This document shows, piece by piece, positions 39,312 through 48,571 of a stretch of 49,175 bases of DNA. Origin of the DNA: Actinomadura sp. CNU-125 (lineage in GTDB: Bacteria; Actinomycetota; Actinomycetes; Streptosporangiales; Streptosporangiaceae). The first letter of the stretch is position 1; each line of letters begins with the position of its first letter. Position numbers and translations under genes: made by a program. The stretch covers positions 1-49,175 of the forward strand of contig NZ_MKJY01000410.1 of the NCBI RefSeq assembly GCF_001942465.1. The letters are read 5' to 3'. The notes under the pieces are model-generated. The model was not told the DNA's origin, did not search any database, and worked only from the letters and a program-made list of their open reading frames with translations.

Positions 39312-39407
39312 TCAGTACGGCAGGAGGCGCCCGGACGGCGTCCTGAGATCGGGCTGGCTCGGTTGACGTGGAGGCTTGGGGCGTTTGATGAGCTGCTGCC
39401 GTGCCAT
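39312..39407 (-). CDS. Small Pro/Arg-rich peptide gene (31 codons)
   Basis: The peptide starts MARQQLIKRPKPPRQPSQ and ends GRLLPY; 7 of 31 residues are Pro and 7 are Arg or Lys. GGGGGAG (39423-39417) lies nine bases before ATG 39407, which decides against the upstream ATG 39416. A promoter candidate at 39505-39533 and a very strong terminator right behind the stop frame it as a complete transcription unit of about 240 nt. No Cys, no export signal and no modifying enzyme nearby. It could be a leader peptide of an attenuator upstream of the ECF sigma gene, a small bioactive peptide, or a chance ORF in a non-coding RNA. Not recognised. Confidence 0.45.
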   Translation of the reverse strand: MARQQLIKRPKPPRQPSQPDLRTPSGRLLPY

Positions 39408-39504
39408 GGTGATCATCTCCCCCGTAGGGCGGGATTTAACCCGTCCATCGAGCCGATGCGGCGTTCCCCTCGTACGATGCCGACGGCGTGTGCGAGGTTC
39501 GGTG

Positions 39505-39533
39505 AGTTTATGCGACCACCTCTGCCTGTTCGA
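39505..39533 (-). promoter_or_regulatory. Promoter candidate for the small peptide gene
   Basis: On the minus strand a weak -35 TCGAAC (39533-39528) and a good -10 TAAACT (39510-39505) are 17 bases apart. Transcription would start near 39498. The surrounding 39417-39614 is AT-richer than its neighbours and shows no other gene. Confidence 0.35.
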
Positions 39534-39614
39534 CCGATTTTGCAGAAGTCTCCATCGCGGAGAGTGATTGCGCAATAGCTGTGCGTTGTTTTGAAGTGGC
39601 CGGACTCGGTCAGT

Positions 39615-40451
39615 TCAGGAGACGATGTCGCGGTTGCGGAAGCGGCGGAATGCGAGGGCGAACAGGACGGCGGCGTAGGCGACGGAGATCGCCGTGCCCT
39701 TCGCCATGCCCGTCCATTCGATGTCCGGCTGGAGCGCGTCCATCCACGCGTACATCCAGTGGGTCGGCAGGAAGTCGCGCAGCGAGCCGAGGGCGGTGAC
39801 GGCGTCCAGGATGTTGCTGACGATGACGAGGCCGACGGCGCCGCCGACCGCGCCGAGCGGGGAGTCGGTCGTGACCGAGAGGAGGAAAGCGAGGGCCGCG
39901 ACCACGAGCTGGGCGATCAGGGAGTAGCCGACGATGATCGCCATGCGTTGCAGTGCCGTCCCGACCGGGACGGTGCCGCCCGTGGGGAGTTCGACGTCGC
40001 CCCAGCCGAACGCGACCGTGCCCGCGACCAGCGACATCAGGGGCAGGGAGAGGACTGCGACGACCGCGTATCCGAGGGCGACGATCAGTTTCTGCCTGAG
40101 GAGCCGGCCGCGCGGGACGGGCGCGGCGAGCAGGTAACGCAGCGAGGACCAGCCCGCCTCGCTCGCCACGGTGTCGCCGCAGAACAGGGCGACCGCGACG
40201 ACGAGCAGGAAACCGGTCGAGACGAACAGGGCGAAGAGGGCGAAGTTGAGCGCGCCGGCGGTCGCGACGTCCACGAGGCTCGGGACGCCGTCCGTCCCGG
40301 GGTCACCACCGATCTTGAAGGCGGCGACGAGCACCCACGGGAGGGCGAGGAGGACGCCGAAGGCGAACAGCGTCCGGCGGCGGCGGAACTGGCGGACGGT
40401 TTCGACGTGCAGGGGGAGCGTTCGGCGAACGTGGTAGCCGGTGGCGGTCAT
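39615..40451 (-). CDS. ABC-2 type transporter permease
   Basis: A 278-residue permease with six transmembrane helices: one at ~30-48, then two around 75-100 and 115-140 after a short loop, and three more to the C-terminus. The segment GDTVASEAGWSSLRYLLAAPVPRGRLLRQKL is the typical ABC-2 coupling region (residues ~98-128). The ATG at 40451 overlaps the stop of the ATPase-hydrolase fusion (ATGA), so these two form one exporter or peptide-handling unit. Confidence 0.9.
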   Translation of the reverse strand: MTATGYHVRRTLPLHVETVRQFRRRRTLFAFGVLLALPWVLVAAFKIGGDPGTDGVPSLVDVATAGALNFALFALFVSTGFLLVVAVALFCGDTVASEAGWSSLRYLLAAPVPRGRLLRQKLIVALGYAVVAVLSLPLMSLVAGTVAFGWGDVELPTGGTVPVGTALQRMAIIVGYSLIAQLVVAALAFLLSVTTDSPLGAVGGAVGLVIVSNILDAVTALGSLRDFLPTHWMYAWMDALQPDIEWTGMAKGTAISVAYAAVLFALAFRRFRNRDIVS

Positions 40452-42988
40452 GGTCCCTCCGCGATGAGTTCGAGGAAGGCGTCCTCGAGTCGGCGGCCGG
40501 ATCCGACGATCTCGGCGACGGGGCCCGCGGTGACGCGCCGTCCGCCCGCCATGACGACCGCGTGCGTGCAGGTCTGCTCGACCTCGGCGAGGAGGTGGCT
40601 GGAGACGATGACCGTGCGGCCCGCCTCGGCGTAGCGGACGAGCACGTCGCGCATCTCGCGGATCTGCGGCGGGTCGAGGCCGTTGGTGGGTTCGTCCAGG
40701 ACGAGCAGGTCCGGGAGGCCGAGCATCGCCTGGGCGATCGCGAGCCGCTGCCGCATGCCCTGCGAGTAGGTGCGGACGGCCCGGTCGAGGGCGGGGCCGA
40801 GGGCGGCGATGTCGAGCGCCTCGTCCATGTGGGCCTCGGCGCGCGGGCGTCCGGTGGCGCGCCAGTACAGGTCGAGGTTGTCGCGGCCGGACAGGTGCGG
40901 CAGGAAGCCCGGGCCCTCGACGAACGACCCGAGCCGGGACAGGACGGGCGCGCCGGGGGTGACGCGCTGCCCGAAGATGCGGATCTCGCCCTCGTCCGGG
41001 TGGATGAGCCCCATCAGCATCCGGAGTGTCGTGGTTTTTCCTGCACCGTTGGGGCCCAGCAGGCCGAGGACCTGGCCCTTCTCGACGCGGAAGGAAAGGT
41101 CCGCGACGGCGAGATGTCCGTTCTTGTACTTCTTCGTCAGCCCGATGATCTCCAGCGGGACGTCGCCGTCTCCGGAGTCGGCGGGCGTGCGGCGGCGGGC
41201 CAGGAGACCGGCGGCGACGGCCAGGGCGGCCAGGGGCAGCGCCCACACCCAGGCGGGGAGCGGGCTCGCCGCGGTCGTCAGTGCAGGGACGGTCGGGACG
41301 GTCAGCGGCGAGACGGCGCCGATCTTGTACGAGGCGGCTTCGGGGGGCGTCGCGAAACCCATGTCGGTCGTGGAGACGACGACGCGGAGGCGGTGGCCGC
41401 GGTCGAACCGGTGGTCCATCGGCGGGAGCGTGACCGCGACCTCCTCGCCGCGGGTGGCGCGGAACGGGGCCGCGAGGCGGCGGGCGGGCGTCGCGCGGCG
41501 TCCGGCTCGACGTCGTAGAGCTTCGCGAACAGCGCCACGTCGCCTCCGCCGTCGCCGCCGCGCCCGCCGACGCCGTCGTCCCCGCCGTCGCCGTCGTCCC
41601 CGCCGTCGTCGGCCCCGGTGACGCGGAGCCGGACGGTCGCGGCGCCGGTGAGGTGCACCGGACGGTCGAGCGGTGCGGTGTCGAACGTCGCGGACTGGCC
41701 GGGCGGGTCGGTGAGCGCGCCGCCGCCGAGGGCGCCGACGTCGAGCGCGCGAGCGAGCCGAGGCCCGGCAGGGCGGAGATGCCCGCCGGGACGCCGCCCG
41801 CCGGGTGGTGGACCGCCTGCTCGCGGCCCGTGAGGGGCAGGGCGCGGGGGGCGTTCGCCAGGCCCGGGTAGCCGGGCGCGGTGGCCTCCTCGGCCACGAC
41901 GTTCCCGGTGGACGAGTCGAGCCCGCCCGACCGCGTCACCGTGAAGCCCGGCACTTCGGCCGGGCGCCCCGCAGCCGCGCGTCGAAGAAGTCGCCGACCA
42001 GGCCGCGGAGCCGCTCGGTCTCCTCGGGGCCGCCGTCGTGGCCGCCCCGGTACCAGACGACCGACACGGGCGCGCCGTTGCGGGCGATGGCGCGGGCGGT
42101 CGCGTCGGCGTGCGACAGCGGGAACAGGGAGTCGGACTGCCCTTGGACGATCAGGGCGGGGACGTCGATGCGGTCGGCGACCGCCGCGGGGCTGTTGCGT
42201 CGCAGGGTCTCGATCGCCTCGTCCGTGGGCCGTCCGGTCTCGGCGACCTCCTGGAACATCTCGCACAGGGACGGAAGGAACCGGCCGCAGGCCGTTCCGC
42301 CCGAGCCGCTGGTGAAGAACAGCCCCGCCCACAGCTTCTTGTAGACGCCGTTCGCGGGCCCTTCGCCGGAGGCGTCGGGGAACAGCGCGTCGGCGAGGTC
42401 GTGCCAGGTGATCCGCGGGGCGATCGCGTCGATCCGGTCGTCGTACGCGGCGGTGAGCAGGGTGATCGCGCCGCCGTAGGACGGTCCGGCCATGCCGAGG
42501 CGCGGGTCGCCGGGGCCGTCGAGCCGGACCTCGGGACGGGCCGCGAGCCAGTCGACCAGCTGCCGCGCGTCCTTCACCTCGTAGTCGGGGGAGTTGAGGG
42601 CGATCTCGCCGGTCGACGCGCCGAACCCGCGCGCCGACCAGGTCAGGACGGCGTACCCGTCCTCGGCGAGGGCGCGGGCGTCGCCCGCCACCTCGCGTTT
42701 GGTCCCGCCGAAGCCGTGCGCGAGCATGATCGCCGGGACCTTGCCGCCGTCCGTGCCCGCGCCCTCGGGCGTGTAGAACGAGACGTCGAGCGAGACGCGC
42801 CGGTCGTCGTCCGGACCGTCCATGACGGTGACGCGCTGCTCCACGACGCGCACGCGCGGTGCGCCGTCGGCCGTTATGCCCCAGAGTGCGCCCGCGCCCG
42901 CGATCAGGAGCGCGGCCCCGGCGGCCGACCAGCGCGCGGCCCGTCCCGTCCGGTGCAGGCGCTCGCCGAGCCGTCCCCCCAGCCTCAT
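40448..42988 (-). CDS. S15/CocE-like hydrolase fused to ABC ATPase (three one-base frameshifts)
   Basis: About 847 residues after repair. Order: membrane anchor (~20-40); alpha/beta hydrolase with GXSXG-type nucleophile elbow GPSYGG and acid/His segments (IVQGQSDSLFPL; GGHDGG); a beta-sandwich PepX_C-type domain ending in HRFDRGHRLRVVVSTTDMGF; a second membrane helix (WVWALPLAALAVAAGLLA); and an ABC ATPase with GPNGAGKTTT, YSQGMRQRLAIAQA, LLVLDEPTNGLDP and a switch His. Frame breaks at about 41968, 41753 and 41493 are each cured by one G or C. Similar hydrolase-ATPase fusions occur in actinomycetes. The active site faces outside, the ATPase inside, so export coupled to acyl or peptide hydrolysis is plausible. 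Confidence 0.83.
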
Positions 42989-43102
42989 GGCAGCAGCCTA
43001 TGGGCGCCGGGCGGCCGCCCGCTCCGCCCGGAGGCCGATCCGCGCTGCGCCCCGCGCGGTACGCGGCGGCCGTCCCGTCCGTCTCGCGGACGACCGGGAG
43101 GG

Positions 43103-43710
43103 TCAGGGCGCGAGGGCGGCGGAGAACATCGCGGTGAGGCGGTCGGCGAGCTCGTCGGGGTCGGCCTCGCGGAGATCGTTGAGGCCGAAGAGCCGCCGGA
43201 CGGGCCCGCCGCCCATCAGGATCGCGGACGCGAGCAGCGCGCGCGCACGCGGGTCGGGGCCGTCGAGCTGGGCGACCATCGGTTCGACGATGGAGTCTTC
43301 GAGGTAGCGCAGGAGGCTCTGCTTCACCTCGGGATGCCCCGCGGAGCGTCGAGCAGCCGGGACACCGAGGTCACCGAGCGGTGTTCGACCTGGTGGGCGA
43401 AGTGCTCGGCGAGGCGGCGGGGGAGCCCTTCGGGGTCGCCGGCGATGACGCGGCGCAGAACGGACTCGCCGGACAGGACCTCGGTGAACAGGTCGACCTT
43501 CGAGCCGAAGTAGCGATGGACGAGCGCGGTGTTCGCGTCCGCCTCGGCGGCGATCATCCGGATGGTGACGCCGCCGTATCCGTGCTCGCCGAACAGGTCG
43601 CGGGCGGCGTCCAGGATGCGCCGCCGCGTGGCCTCCCGATCGCGCTTGCGTGCGTTCGGCCGCGTCTCGCCGTCGGTCTCCGCCGGGCCGGTGACCTGTA
43701 TCGCGTCCAT
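43103..43710 (-). CDS. TetR-family repressor of the MFS gene (one-base frameshift near 43338)
   Basis: About 202 residues after repair. HTH: ILDAARDLFGEHGYGGVTIRMIA, then ADANTALVHRYFGSKVDLFTEV (residues ~30-72). The frame breaks in the ligand domain near 43338 in a G/C run; the second frame continues HPEVKQSLLRYLEDSIVEPMVAQL to the stop. ATG 43710. Divergent from the MFS gene with an 87-base space holding an operator, so it is the probable repressor of that exporter. Confidence 0.88.
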
Positions 43711-43729
43711 CACACAAGTATCCCTTGAG

Positions 43730-43758
43730 TTGCAAGTAAACAAGCGTCTACATAGGAT
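43730..43758 (+). promoter_or_regulatory. MFS gene promoter with an operator in the spacer
   Basis: -35 TTGCAA (43730-43735) and -10 TAGGAT (43753-43758) are 17 bases apart. The spacer holds an inverted repeat GTAAAC-AAGC-GTCTAC (43736-43751, five of six pairs), an ideal place for a TetR dimer to block transcription. A wider pair GTATCC/GGATAC also spans the site. Start near 43765, 33 bases before the GTG. Confidence 0.6.
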
Positions 43759-43797
43759 ACATGCTAAGCACAGATAATTGAGTTCGATGGGGGCAGA

Positions 43798-46410
43798 GTG
43801 GCTCGAGGGAGCGCGGCTACGGCCGAGCCTGAGCAAGAGATCCCGCAGTACACGCATCGCCAGGTCCTGAAGATCCTGTCGGGTCTGATGATGGCGATGC
43901 TGACTTCGATGATCTCGACGTCGGTCATCAGCACGGCGCTGCCGACGATCGTCGGCGAACTCGGGGGACAGGATCAGCTCGCCTGGGTGGCGAGCGCGTC
44001 GCTGCTGACGATGACCGCCTCGACGCCGCTGTGGGGCAAGCTGTCGGACGTCTTCGGCCGCAAGCTGATGTTCCAGAGCGGCCTGCTCGTCTTCGTCCTC
44101 GCCTCGGTGGGCGCGGGACTGTCGCAGAACGTCGGGCAGCTCATCGCGGCGCGGGCGTTCCAGGGCCTCGGCGTCGGCGGCCTGTCCGCGCTGGCGCAGG
44201 TCATCCTCGGGGACGTCGTCGAGCCGCGGCAGCGCGGCCGCTACGCCGGGTACATGGGGGCGGTGTTCGGCGTCGCGACGGTCGCCGGGCCGCTGCTCGG
44301 CGGGTTCATCGTCGACGCGGGCTTCCTCGGCTGGCGCTGGTGCTTCTACGTGTGCATCCCGCTCGCGGTGGTGGCGTTCATCGTCATCCAGAAGGTCCTC
44401 AAGCTGCCGAAGACGCAGAACGACACCACCATCGACGTCTTCGGCGGCATCACCATCACCGGCGCCGCCGCCGCGCTGATGTTCCTGCTGTCCATGGGCG
44501 GCGACCAGTTCGCGTGGAACTCCACCTGGACGTACGTCCTGATCGGCATCACGGTCGTGCTGACCGCGCTCGCCGTCGTGGCCGAGCGGACCGCGCGCGA
44601 CCCGATCCTGCCGCCGCGGCTGTTCCGCGACCGGTCGTTCCTGGTGTCGAGCGTCGGGCTGCTGTGCATGGCCGTCGCCATGTTCGGCGCGATGATCTAC
44701 ATGCCGCAGTACCTGCAGATCGTCAAGGGGATGAGCCCGACGGCGTCCGGGCTGATGACGCTGCCGCTGGTCATCGGCATGCTGGTCACCTCGACCGTCT
44801 CCGGGCAGCTCGTCACCCGCACCGGCCGCTACAAGGTCTTCCCGGTGGTCGGCATGGTGTTCGTGGCGGGCGCGCTGTTCCTGCTGTCGCGCCTGCACGT
44901 CGACTCGTCCAAGCTGGAGATCGGCACCGGCCTCGCGCTGCTCGGCATCGGCCTCGGCCTGACCCTGCAGATCCTGATCCTCGCCGCGCAGAACTCCGCC
45001 GCCCGCGCCGACCTGGCCTCGACCACGTCCGGGCTGTCGTTCTTCCGCAACCTGGGCGGCGCGATGGGCGTCGCCGCGTTCGGGTCGATCCTCACCAACC
45101 GGCTCGGCGACGAGATGGCCGAGGGCGCGCGCGCCGCGGGCGTCTCGCTGCCGACGGGCGGCGGCGGCTCGCTCGGCTCGCCCGAGCAGATCGCGGCGCT
45201 GCCCGAACCGATCAAGCACATCGTGCTGACCGCGTTCAACAGCGCAGTGGAGACCGTCTTCCTCATCGGTGTGCCGGTCGCGGTCCTCGGATTCCTCGTG
45301 GTGCTCGCGCTCAAGGAGCTGCCGCTGCGCGGTTCCGGCCCGGTCCCCGCGACCGCCGCCGCCGGTGGCCCGCAGGACGGCGCGACGGCCGCGGACCTCG
45401 CCCGTCCGGTGGCCCCGGCCGCGACCGGACGGCACGAGCGGACGCCCGAGCCCGCGCGGCCCGGCGAGGAGCTCGTCGGCGCGGGCGCCGTCCCCCACGG
45501 GGCCGCGACGTCCGTCAACGAGATGTCGCACAACGCGTTCGGCCCGCCGTCGGGCAACGGCGGCCCGCGCTCCGCGGGGGCCGACACGAACGTCGACGGC
45601 CCGGCGGAGGCCCTCTTCGAGGCCCGGCCGGGCGGCGGCACCGGACCCGGCGGCGTCCCGGTCCGCGGTGTGGTCCGGACGTCCGACGGCGCGCCCGTCC
45701 CGTCCGCCGCCCTCACCCTGATCGGCGTGGACGGCCACCAGCTGGCGCGCGCGCTGACCCTCGCCGACGGACGGTACGCGCTCCCGACGCCCGGCCCCGG
45801 CACGTACGTGCTGATCGCCGCGACCGGGGAGCACGAACCGCAGGCCGCGACGCTCGTCGTCGGCGACAAGCCGGTCGAGTTCGACCTGCTCCTGGCGGGC
45901 AACGGGGGCCTCGCCGGGACGGTCCGCGGCGCCGACGGGCTCGCGGTGCCGAACGCGATGGTCGTCGTCACCGACGTGCGCGGCGAGGTCGTCGGCACCG
46001 GGAGGACCGGGCCCGACGGGCGGTACTCGTTCAGCGACGTCGTGTCCGGCATGTACACGCTCGCCGTGAGCGCCGCCGCGCACCGTCCGGTCGCGCTGCC
46101 CGTCGAGGTCGGCGGCAGCGGGCAGACCACGCAGGACGTCGAGATGCCGCCCGGCGCCCGGGTGCGCGGGACCGTCCGCAACGAGGCGGGCGAGCCCGTC
46201 GGGGACGCCCGCGTCACGATCGTCGACGCGGCCGGCAACGTCGTCGCCATGATGATCACCGGGCCGGACGGGGAGTACGCGTTCGCCGACCTGACGGGCG
46301 GGCAGTACACCGTGATCGCGTCCGGCTATCCTCCGGTGGCCACCGGCCTGTCGCTGTCGGGCGGCGGACGGGACGAGCACGACCTGAAGCTCGGCTACCC
46401 GGAAGAGTGA
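43798..46410 (+). CDS. MFS exporter (DHA2-like) with three C-terminal carboxypeptidase-regulatory-like repeats
   Basis: An 870-residue fusion. Residues ~1-515 form a 14-helix drug:H+ antiporter (motif A-like LWGKLSDVFGRKLMFQSGL; motif C-like GVATVAGPLLGGFIVD). After a ~90-residue Pro/Ala/Gly linker come three beta-sandwich repeats, each of the form VRGVVRTSDGAPVPSAALTLI...TLADGRYALP (~620-870). These CarboxypepD_reg/Cna-B-like modules usually bind or brace proteins outside the cell. With an even helix number the tail would be cytoplasmic; the topology should be checked. GTG 43798 follows GGGGG. Probably repressed by the divergent TetR and cotranscribed with yceI 47 bases downstream. Confidence 0.88.
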   Translation: MARGSAATAEPEQEIPQYTHRQVLKILSGLMMAMLTSMISTSVISTALPTIVGELGGQDQLAWVASASLLTMTASTPLWGKLSDVFGRKLMFQSGLLVFVLASVGAGLSQNVGQLIAARAFQGLGVGGLSALAQVILGDVVEPRQRGRYAGYMGAVFGVATVAGPLLGGFIVDAGFLGWRWCFYVCIPLAVVAFIVIQKVLKLPKTQNDTTIDVFGGITITGAAAALMFLLSMGGDQFAWNSTWTYVLIGITVVLTALAVVAERTARDPILPPRLFRDRSFLVSSVGLLCMAVAMFGAMIYMPQYLQIVKGMSPTASGLMTLPLVIGMLVTSTVSGQLVTRTGRYKVFPVVGMVFVAGALFLLSRLHVDSSKLEIGTGLALLGIGLGLTLQILILAAQNSAARADLASTTSGLSFFRNLGGAMGVAAFGSILTNRLGDEMAEGARAAGVSLPTGGGGSLGSPEQIAALPEPIKHIVLTAFNSAVETVFLIGVPVAVLGFLVVLALKELPLRGSGPVPATAAAGGPQDGATAADLARPVAPAATGRHERTPEPARPGEELVGAGAVPHGAATSVNEMSHNAFGPPSGNGGPRSAGADTNVDGPAEALFEARPGGGTGPGGVPVRGVVRTSDGAPVPSAALTLIGVDGHQLARALTLADGRYALPTPGPGTYVLIAATGEHEPQAATLVVGDKPVEFDLLLAGNGGLAGTVRGADGLAVPNAMVVVTDVRGEVVGTGRTGPDGRYSFSDVVSGMYTLAVSAAAHRPVALPVEVGGSGQTTQDVEMPPGARVRGTVRNEAGEPVGDARVTIVDAAGNVVAMMITGPDGEYAFADLTGGQYTVIASGYPPVATGLSLSGGGRDEHDLKLGYPEE

Positions 46411-46457
46411 CGGACACCGCCCGGACGAACCGGGACCAACGAGCACGAGGCTGGTCA

Positions 46458-47285
46458 ATGGACGAGAGTCGGGGTCTGCGCGGCGCGGTGCGGACGAAGG
46501 ACGGCTGGGCCGTGCGGCACGCGATCATCACGGTCACGGACCTGGCCGGGAACCAGGTGGCGCGGGAGCGGACCGGGGAGGACGGCGTGCTCGCCGCCGG
46601 TCCGCTGCCCGCCGGCACCTACACGGTCATCGTGACGGCGATGGGCTTCCAGCCCGCCGCCGCCACGCTGATCGTGACCGGTTCGGGCACCGCCGACATC
46701 GGCAAGATCGCGCTGGCGCGGGCGGGCGGCACCGAACTGCCCCCGCCCGGCCCGTGGACGATCGATCCCGCGCACTCGGCCGTCGGCGCCGTCGCCCAGC
46801 ACCTCGGACTGTCGAGCGTCCGCGGCCGGTTCGGCGCCTTCGAGGGACGCGTCGACGTCGCCGAGCCGGTCGAGGAGTCGCGCGTCGTCGCCCGCATCGA
46901 CGCGTCGTCCATCGACACCGGCAACAAGCTCCGCGACGACCACCTGCGCTCCGCCGACTTCCTCGACGTCGACGAGCACCCGGTCATCGAGTACGCCGGG
47001 ACGGGCGTCACCGCCGCGGGCCCCGACCGCTGGACCGTGCACGGGCTGCTCACCCTCAACGGACGCACGCGGCCGGTCGACCTCGACCTCGCCTACCTCG
47101 GGACGGGCGCCGACCCGTGGGGCGGCGTCCGGGCGGCGTTCCGCGCGACCGCCGAACTCCGCCGCAAGGACTTCGGCATCCGCTACAACGAGCTGCTGGA
47201 GGCCGGTATCGCGATGGTCGGCGAGAGCCTGCGCGTCGAGCTGGAGATCCAGGCCGTCCAGGGCACCGAACTCCCGCAGGCGTGA
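46458..47285 (+). CDS. YceI-family protein with N-terminal carboxypeptidase-regulatory-like domain
   Basis: A 275-residue protein. Residues ~5-85 form one beta-sandwich repeat very like those in the MFS gene before it (LRGAVRTKDGWAVRHAIITV, then GPLPAGTYTVIVTAMGF). Residues ~97-272 are a YceI lipocalin-like barrel (WTIDPAHSAVGAVAQHLGLS; DDHLRSADFLDVDEHPVIEY; LLTLNGRTRPVDLDL). YceI proteins bind isoprenoid chains such as polyprenols in a hydrophobic tunnel. No signal peptide is seen, so it is probably cytoplasmic, consistent with the shared domain sitting on the inner side of the MFS protein. Confidence 0.9.
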   Translation: MDESRGLRGAVRTKDGWAVRHAIITVTDLAGNQVARERTGEDGVLAAGPLPAGTYTVIVTAMGFQPAAATLIVTGSGTADIGKIALARAGGTELPPPGPWTIDPAHSAVGAVAQHLGLSSVRGRFGAFEGRVDVAEPVEESRVVARIDASSIDTGNKLRDDHLRSADFLDVDEHPVIEYAGTGVTAAGPDRWTVHGLLTLNGRTRPVDLDLAYLGTGADPWGGVRAAFRATAELRRKDFGIRYNELLEAGIAMVGESLRVELEIQAVQGTELPQA

Positions 47286-47288
47286 ACA

Positions 47289-47333
47289 CCGCCGGGCGGG
47301 TTCCCGCCGGGCGGGCTCCTGCCGGGCGGGCGG
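47289..47333. repeat. Three tandem copies of a 15-base GC-rich unit
   Basis: CGCCGGGCGGGTTCC and two near copies follow one another directly behind the yceI stop. Together with GGGCGGCGGGCC and the following GGCCGCCGCCC (to about 47367) they can fold into GC-only hairpins that may end both converging transcripts. Confidence 0.6.
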
Positions 47334-47381
47334 CGGGCCCCCGCGCTCGGCCGCCGCCCGGGGATCGTGCGCGGTCGGGCG

Positions 47382-48227
47382 TCACTCCACGTCGCGCCTC
47401 CGGGTCAGCGAGAGCGTGCCGCCCACCAGCAGGGCGAGATAGCCGAAGAGGACCGCGGTCGCCGTCGCGCCGCCGAGCCCCTCGGTGATCCCGGGGGTGC
47501 CCCCGGCGTTCTGCGGGACCGCGCCGAGGGCGGCCACGAGGGAGCCGCCGGCACTGCCGGGCGTGTACTGCTGGAGCGTCCCCAGCACCGGGATCTCGAC
47601 GCCGGCCCGCAGCAGGTTCTCCACCGCGAGGCACCAGACCAGCCCCAGCCCGATCGGCAGGGCGGTACCGCGCAGGAGCGTCGCGACGAAGACGCCGAAG
47701 GCGCACCACACCGCGCCGATCAGGAGACCGCCGCCGAGGGCGGCGAGCAGATCCACGATGCCGGGCCAGACGATCGCGCGGTCGGCCGCGCCGACGACCA
47801 CGACACCGGCCACGGCGTTCAGGACGAACGAGCAGGCGATGATACCGAGAAGCAGAGCGACCAGGGACGCGACCTTCCCGGCCAGGACGCTCGTCCGGCT
47901 CGGGCCCTGGGTGAGGATCATCTTCTGGGTGCGCCAGCCGTGCTCGCTTCCGGCCGAGAGGACTCCCAGCAGGATCGCCAGTGCCCCCGCGAAGATCGGA
48001 AGCCCGCGGACGGAGGTGGGGCCGAGGGAATCGGGAAGCGCCTGCAGGAGCCCCTGCAGGGCGGCCGCGCGCTGTTCCGCGGAGGCGGCGTCGTCCAGTC
48101 CGGTGTAACTGAAGTAGGGGAAGACGTAGCCGAAGACGACGGCGAGCACGAGCCATACCGCGATGGCGGTGAGGACGGCCGGACGCTTGCGGAGCTTGCG
48201 GAACTCCGCCGCGAGACTGGCGATCAT
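47382..48227 (-). CDS. ABC-2 type permease
   Basis: A 281-residue permease with six helices: AEFRKLRKRPAVLTAIAVWLVLAVVFGYVF at the N-terminus (helix 1 ~17-36), an outer loop of ~45 residues, helices 2-5 between ~80 and 210, and the last before TRRRDVE at the C-terminus. The short segment GSEHGWRTQKMILTQGPSRTSVLAGKV is the coupling region. ATG 48227 overlaps the stop of the ATPase remnant (ATGA). With its ATPase broken, this permease is probably orphaned. Confidence 0.88.
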   Translation of the reverse strand: MIASLAAEFRKLRKRPAVLTAIAVWLVLAVVFGYVFPYFSYTGLDDAASAEQRAAALQGLLQALPDSLGPTSVRGLPIFAGALAILLGVLSAGSEHGWRTQKMILTQGPSRTSVLAGKVASLVALLLGIIACSFVLNAVAGVVVVGAADRAIVWPGIVDLLAALGGGLLIGAVWCAFGVFVATLLRGTALPIGLGLVWCLAVENLLRAGVEIPVLGTLQQYTPGSAGGSLVAALGAVPQNAGGTPGITEGLGGATATAVLFGYLALLVGGTLSLTRRRDVE

Positions 48228-48526
48228 CGGTCGCTCCCGGTGGGCGTGCCGGTCTCCGACGCGGTCAGTTCGAAGGAGACATCGGCCAGCGAGCGCTCGT
48301 GCCATGACAGCGCGCTCACCTCCAGCAGCCGCGCCACCCGCGTCGCGCCGACCGAGGTGTAGCGCCCGACGACCAGCAGGTTGTCCCGGCCGGACAGGTA
48401 CGGATACAGGGCCGGTTCCTCGATCAGGAGCCCCGTCCGCGCCAGCGATCGCGGATCACCGGCCGGACGGCCGAGGACGGTCGCGGTCCCGGCCGTGGGC
48501 GCGGTCAGGCCGAGCAGCATTCGCAT
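48224..48526 (-). pseudogene. ABC ATPase remnant with two deletions
   Basis: Only about 100 codons remain of a ~300-residue ATPase. The start RMLLGLTAPTAGTATVLGRPAGDP and the D-loop-proximal ALYPYLSGRDNLLVV are normal, but upstream only a damaged DTTM remains where Walker A (GKTTTM) should be. After RYTSVGATRVARLLEV the protein passes straight to SLADVSFELTA, the usual C-terminal end of such ATPases; signature motif, Walker B and H-loop are gone. The product cannot bind ATP. Its stop still overlaps the permease start. Confidence 0.75.
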
Positions 48527-48571
48527 GGTGGTGTCGCGTCGGCCGCCCCGCCCCGGCGGGCTCGGCGGGCC

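Noticed and set aside
39312..39407. RiPP precursor peptide
   Set aside because: No Cys, no recognised leader motif and no modifying enzyme, protease or dedicated exporter with intact link; the neighbouring hydrolase-ABC fusion is too far and has no known tie.
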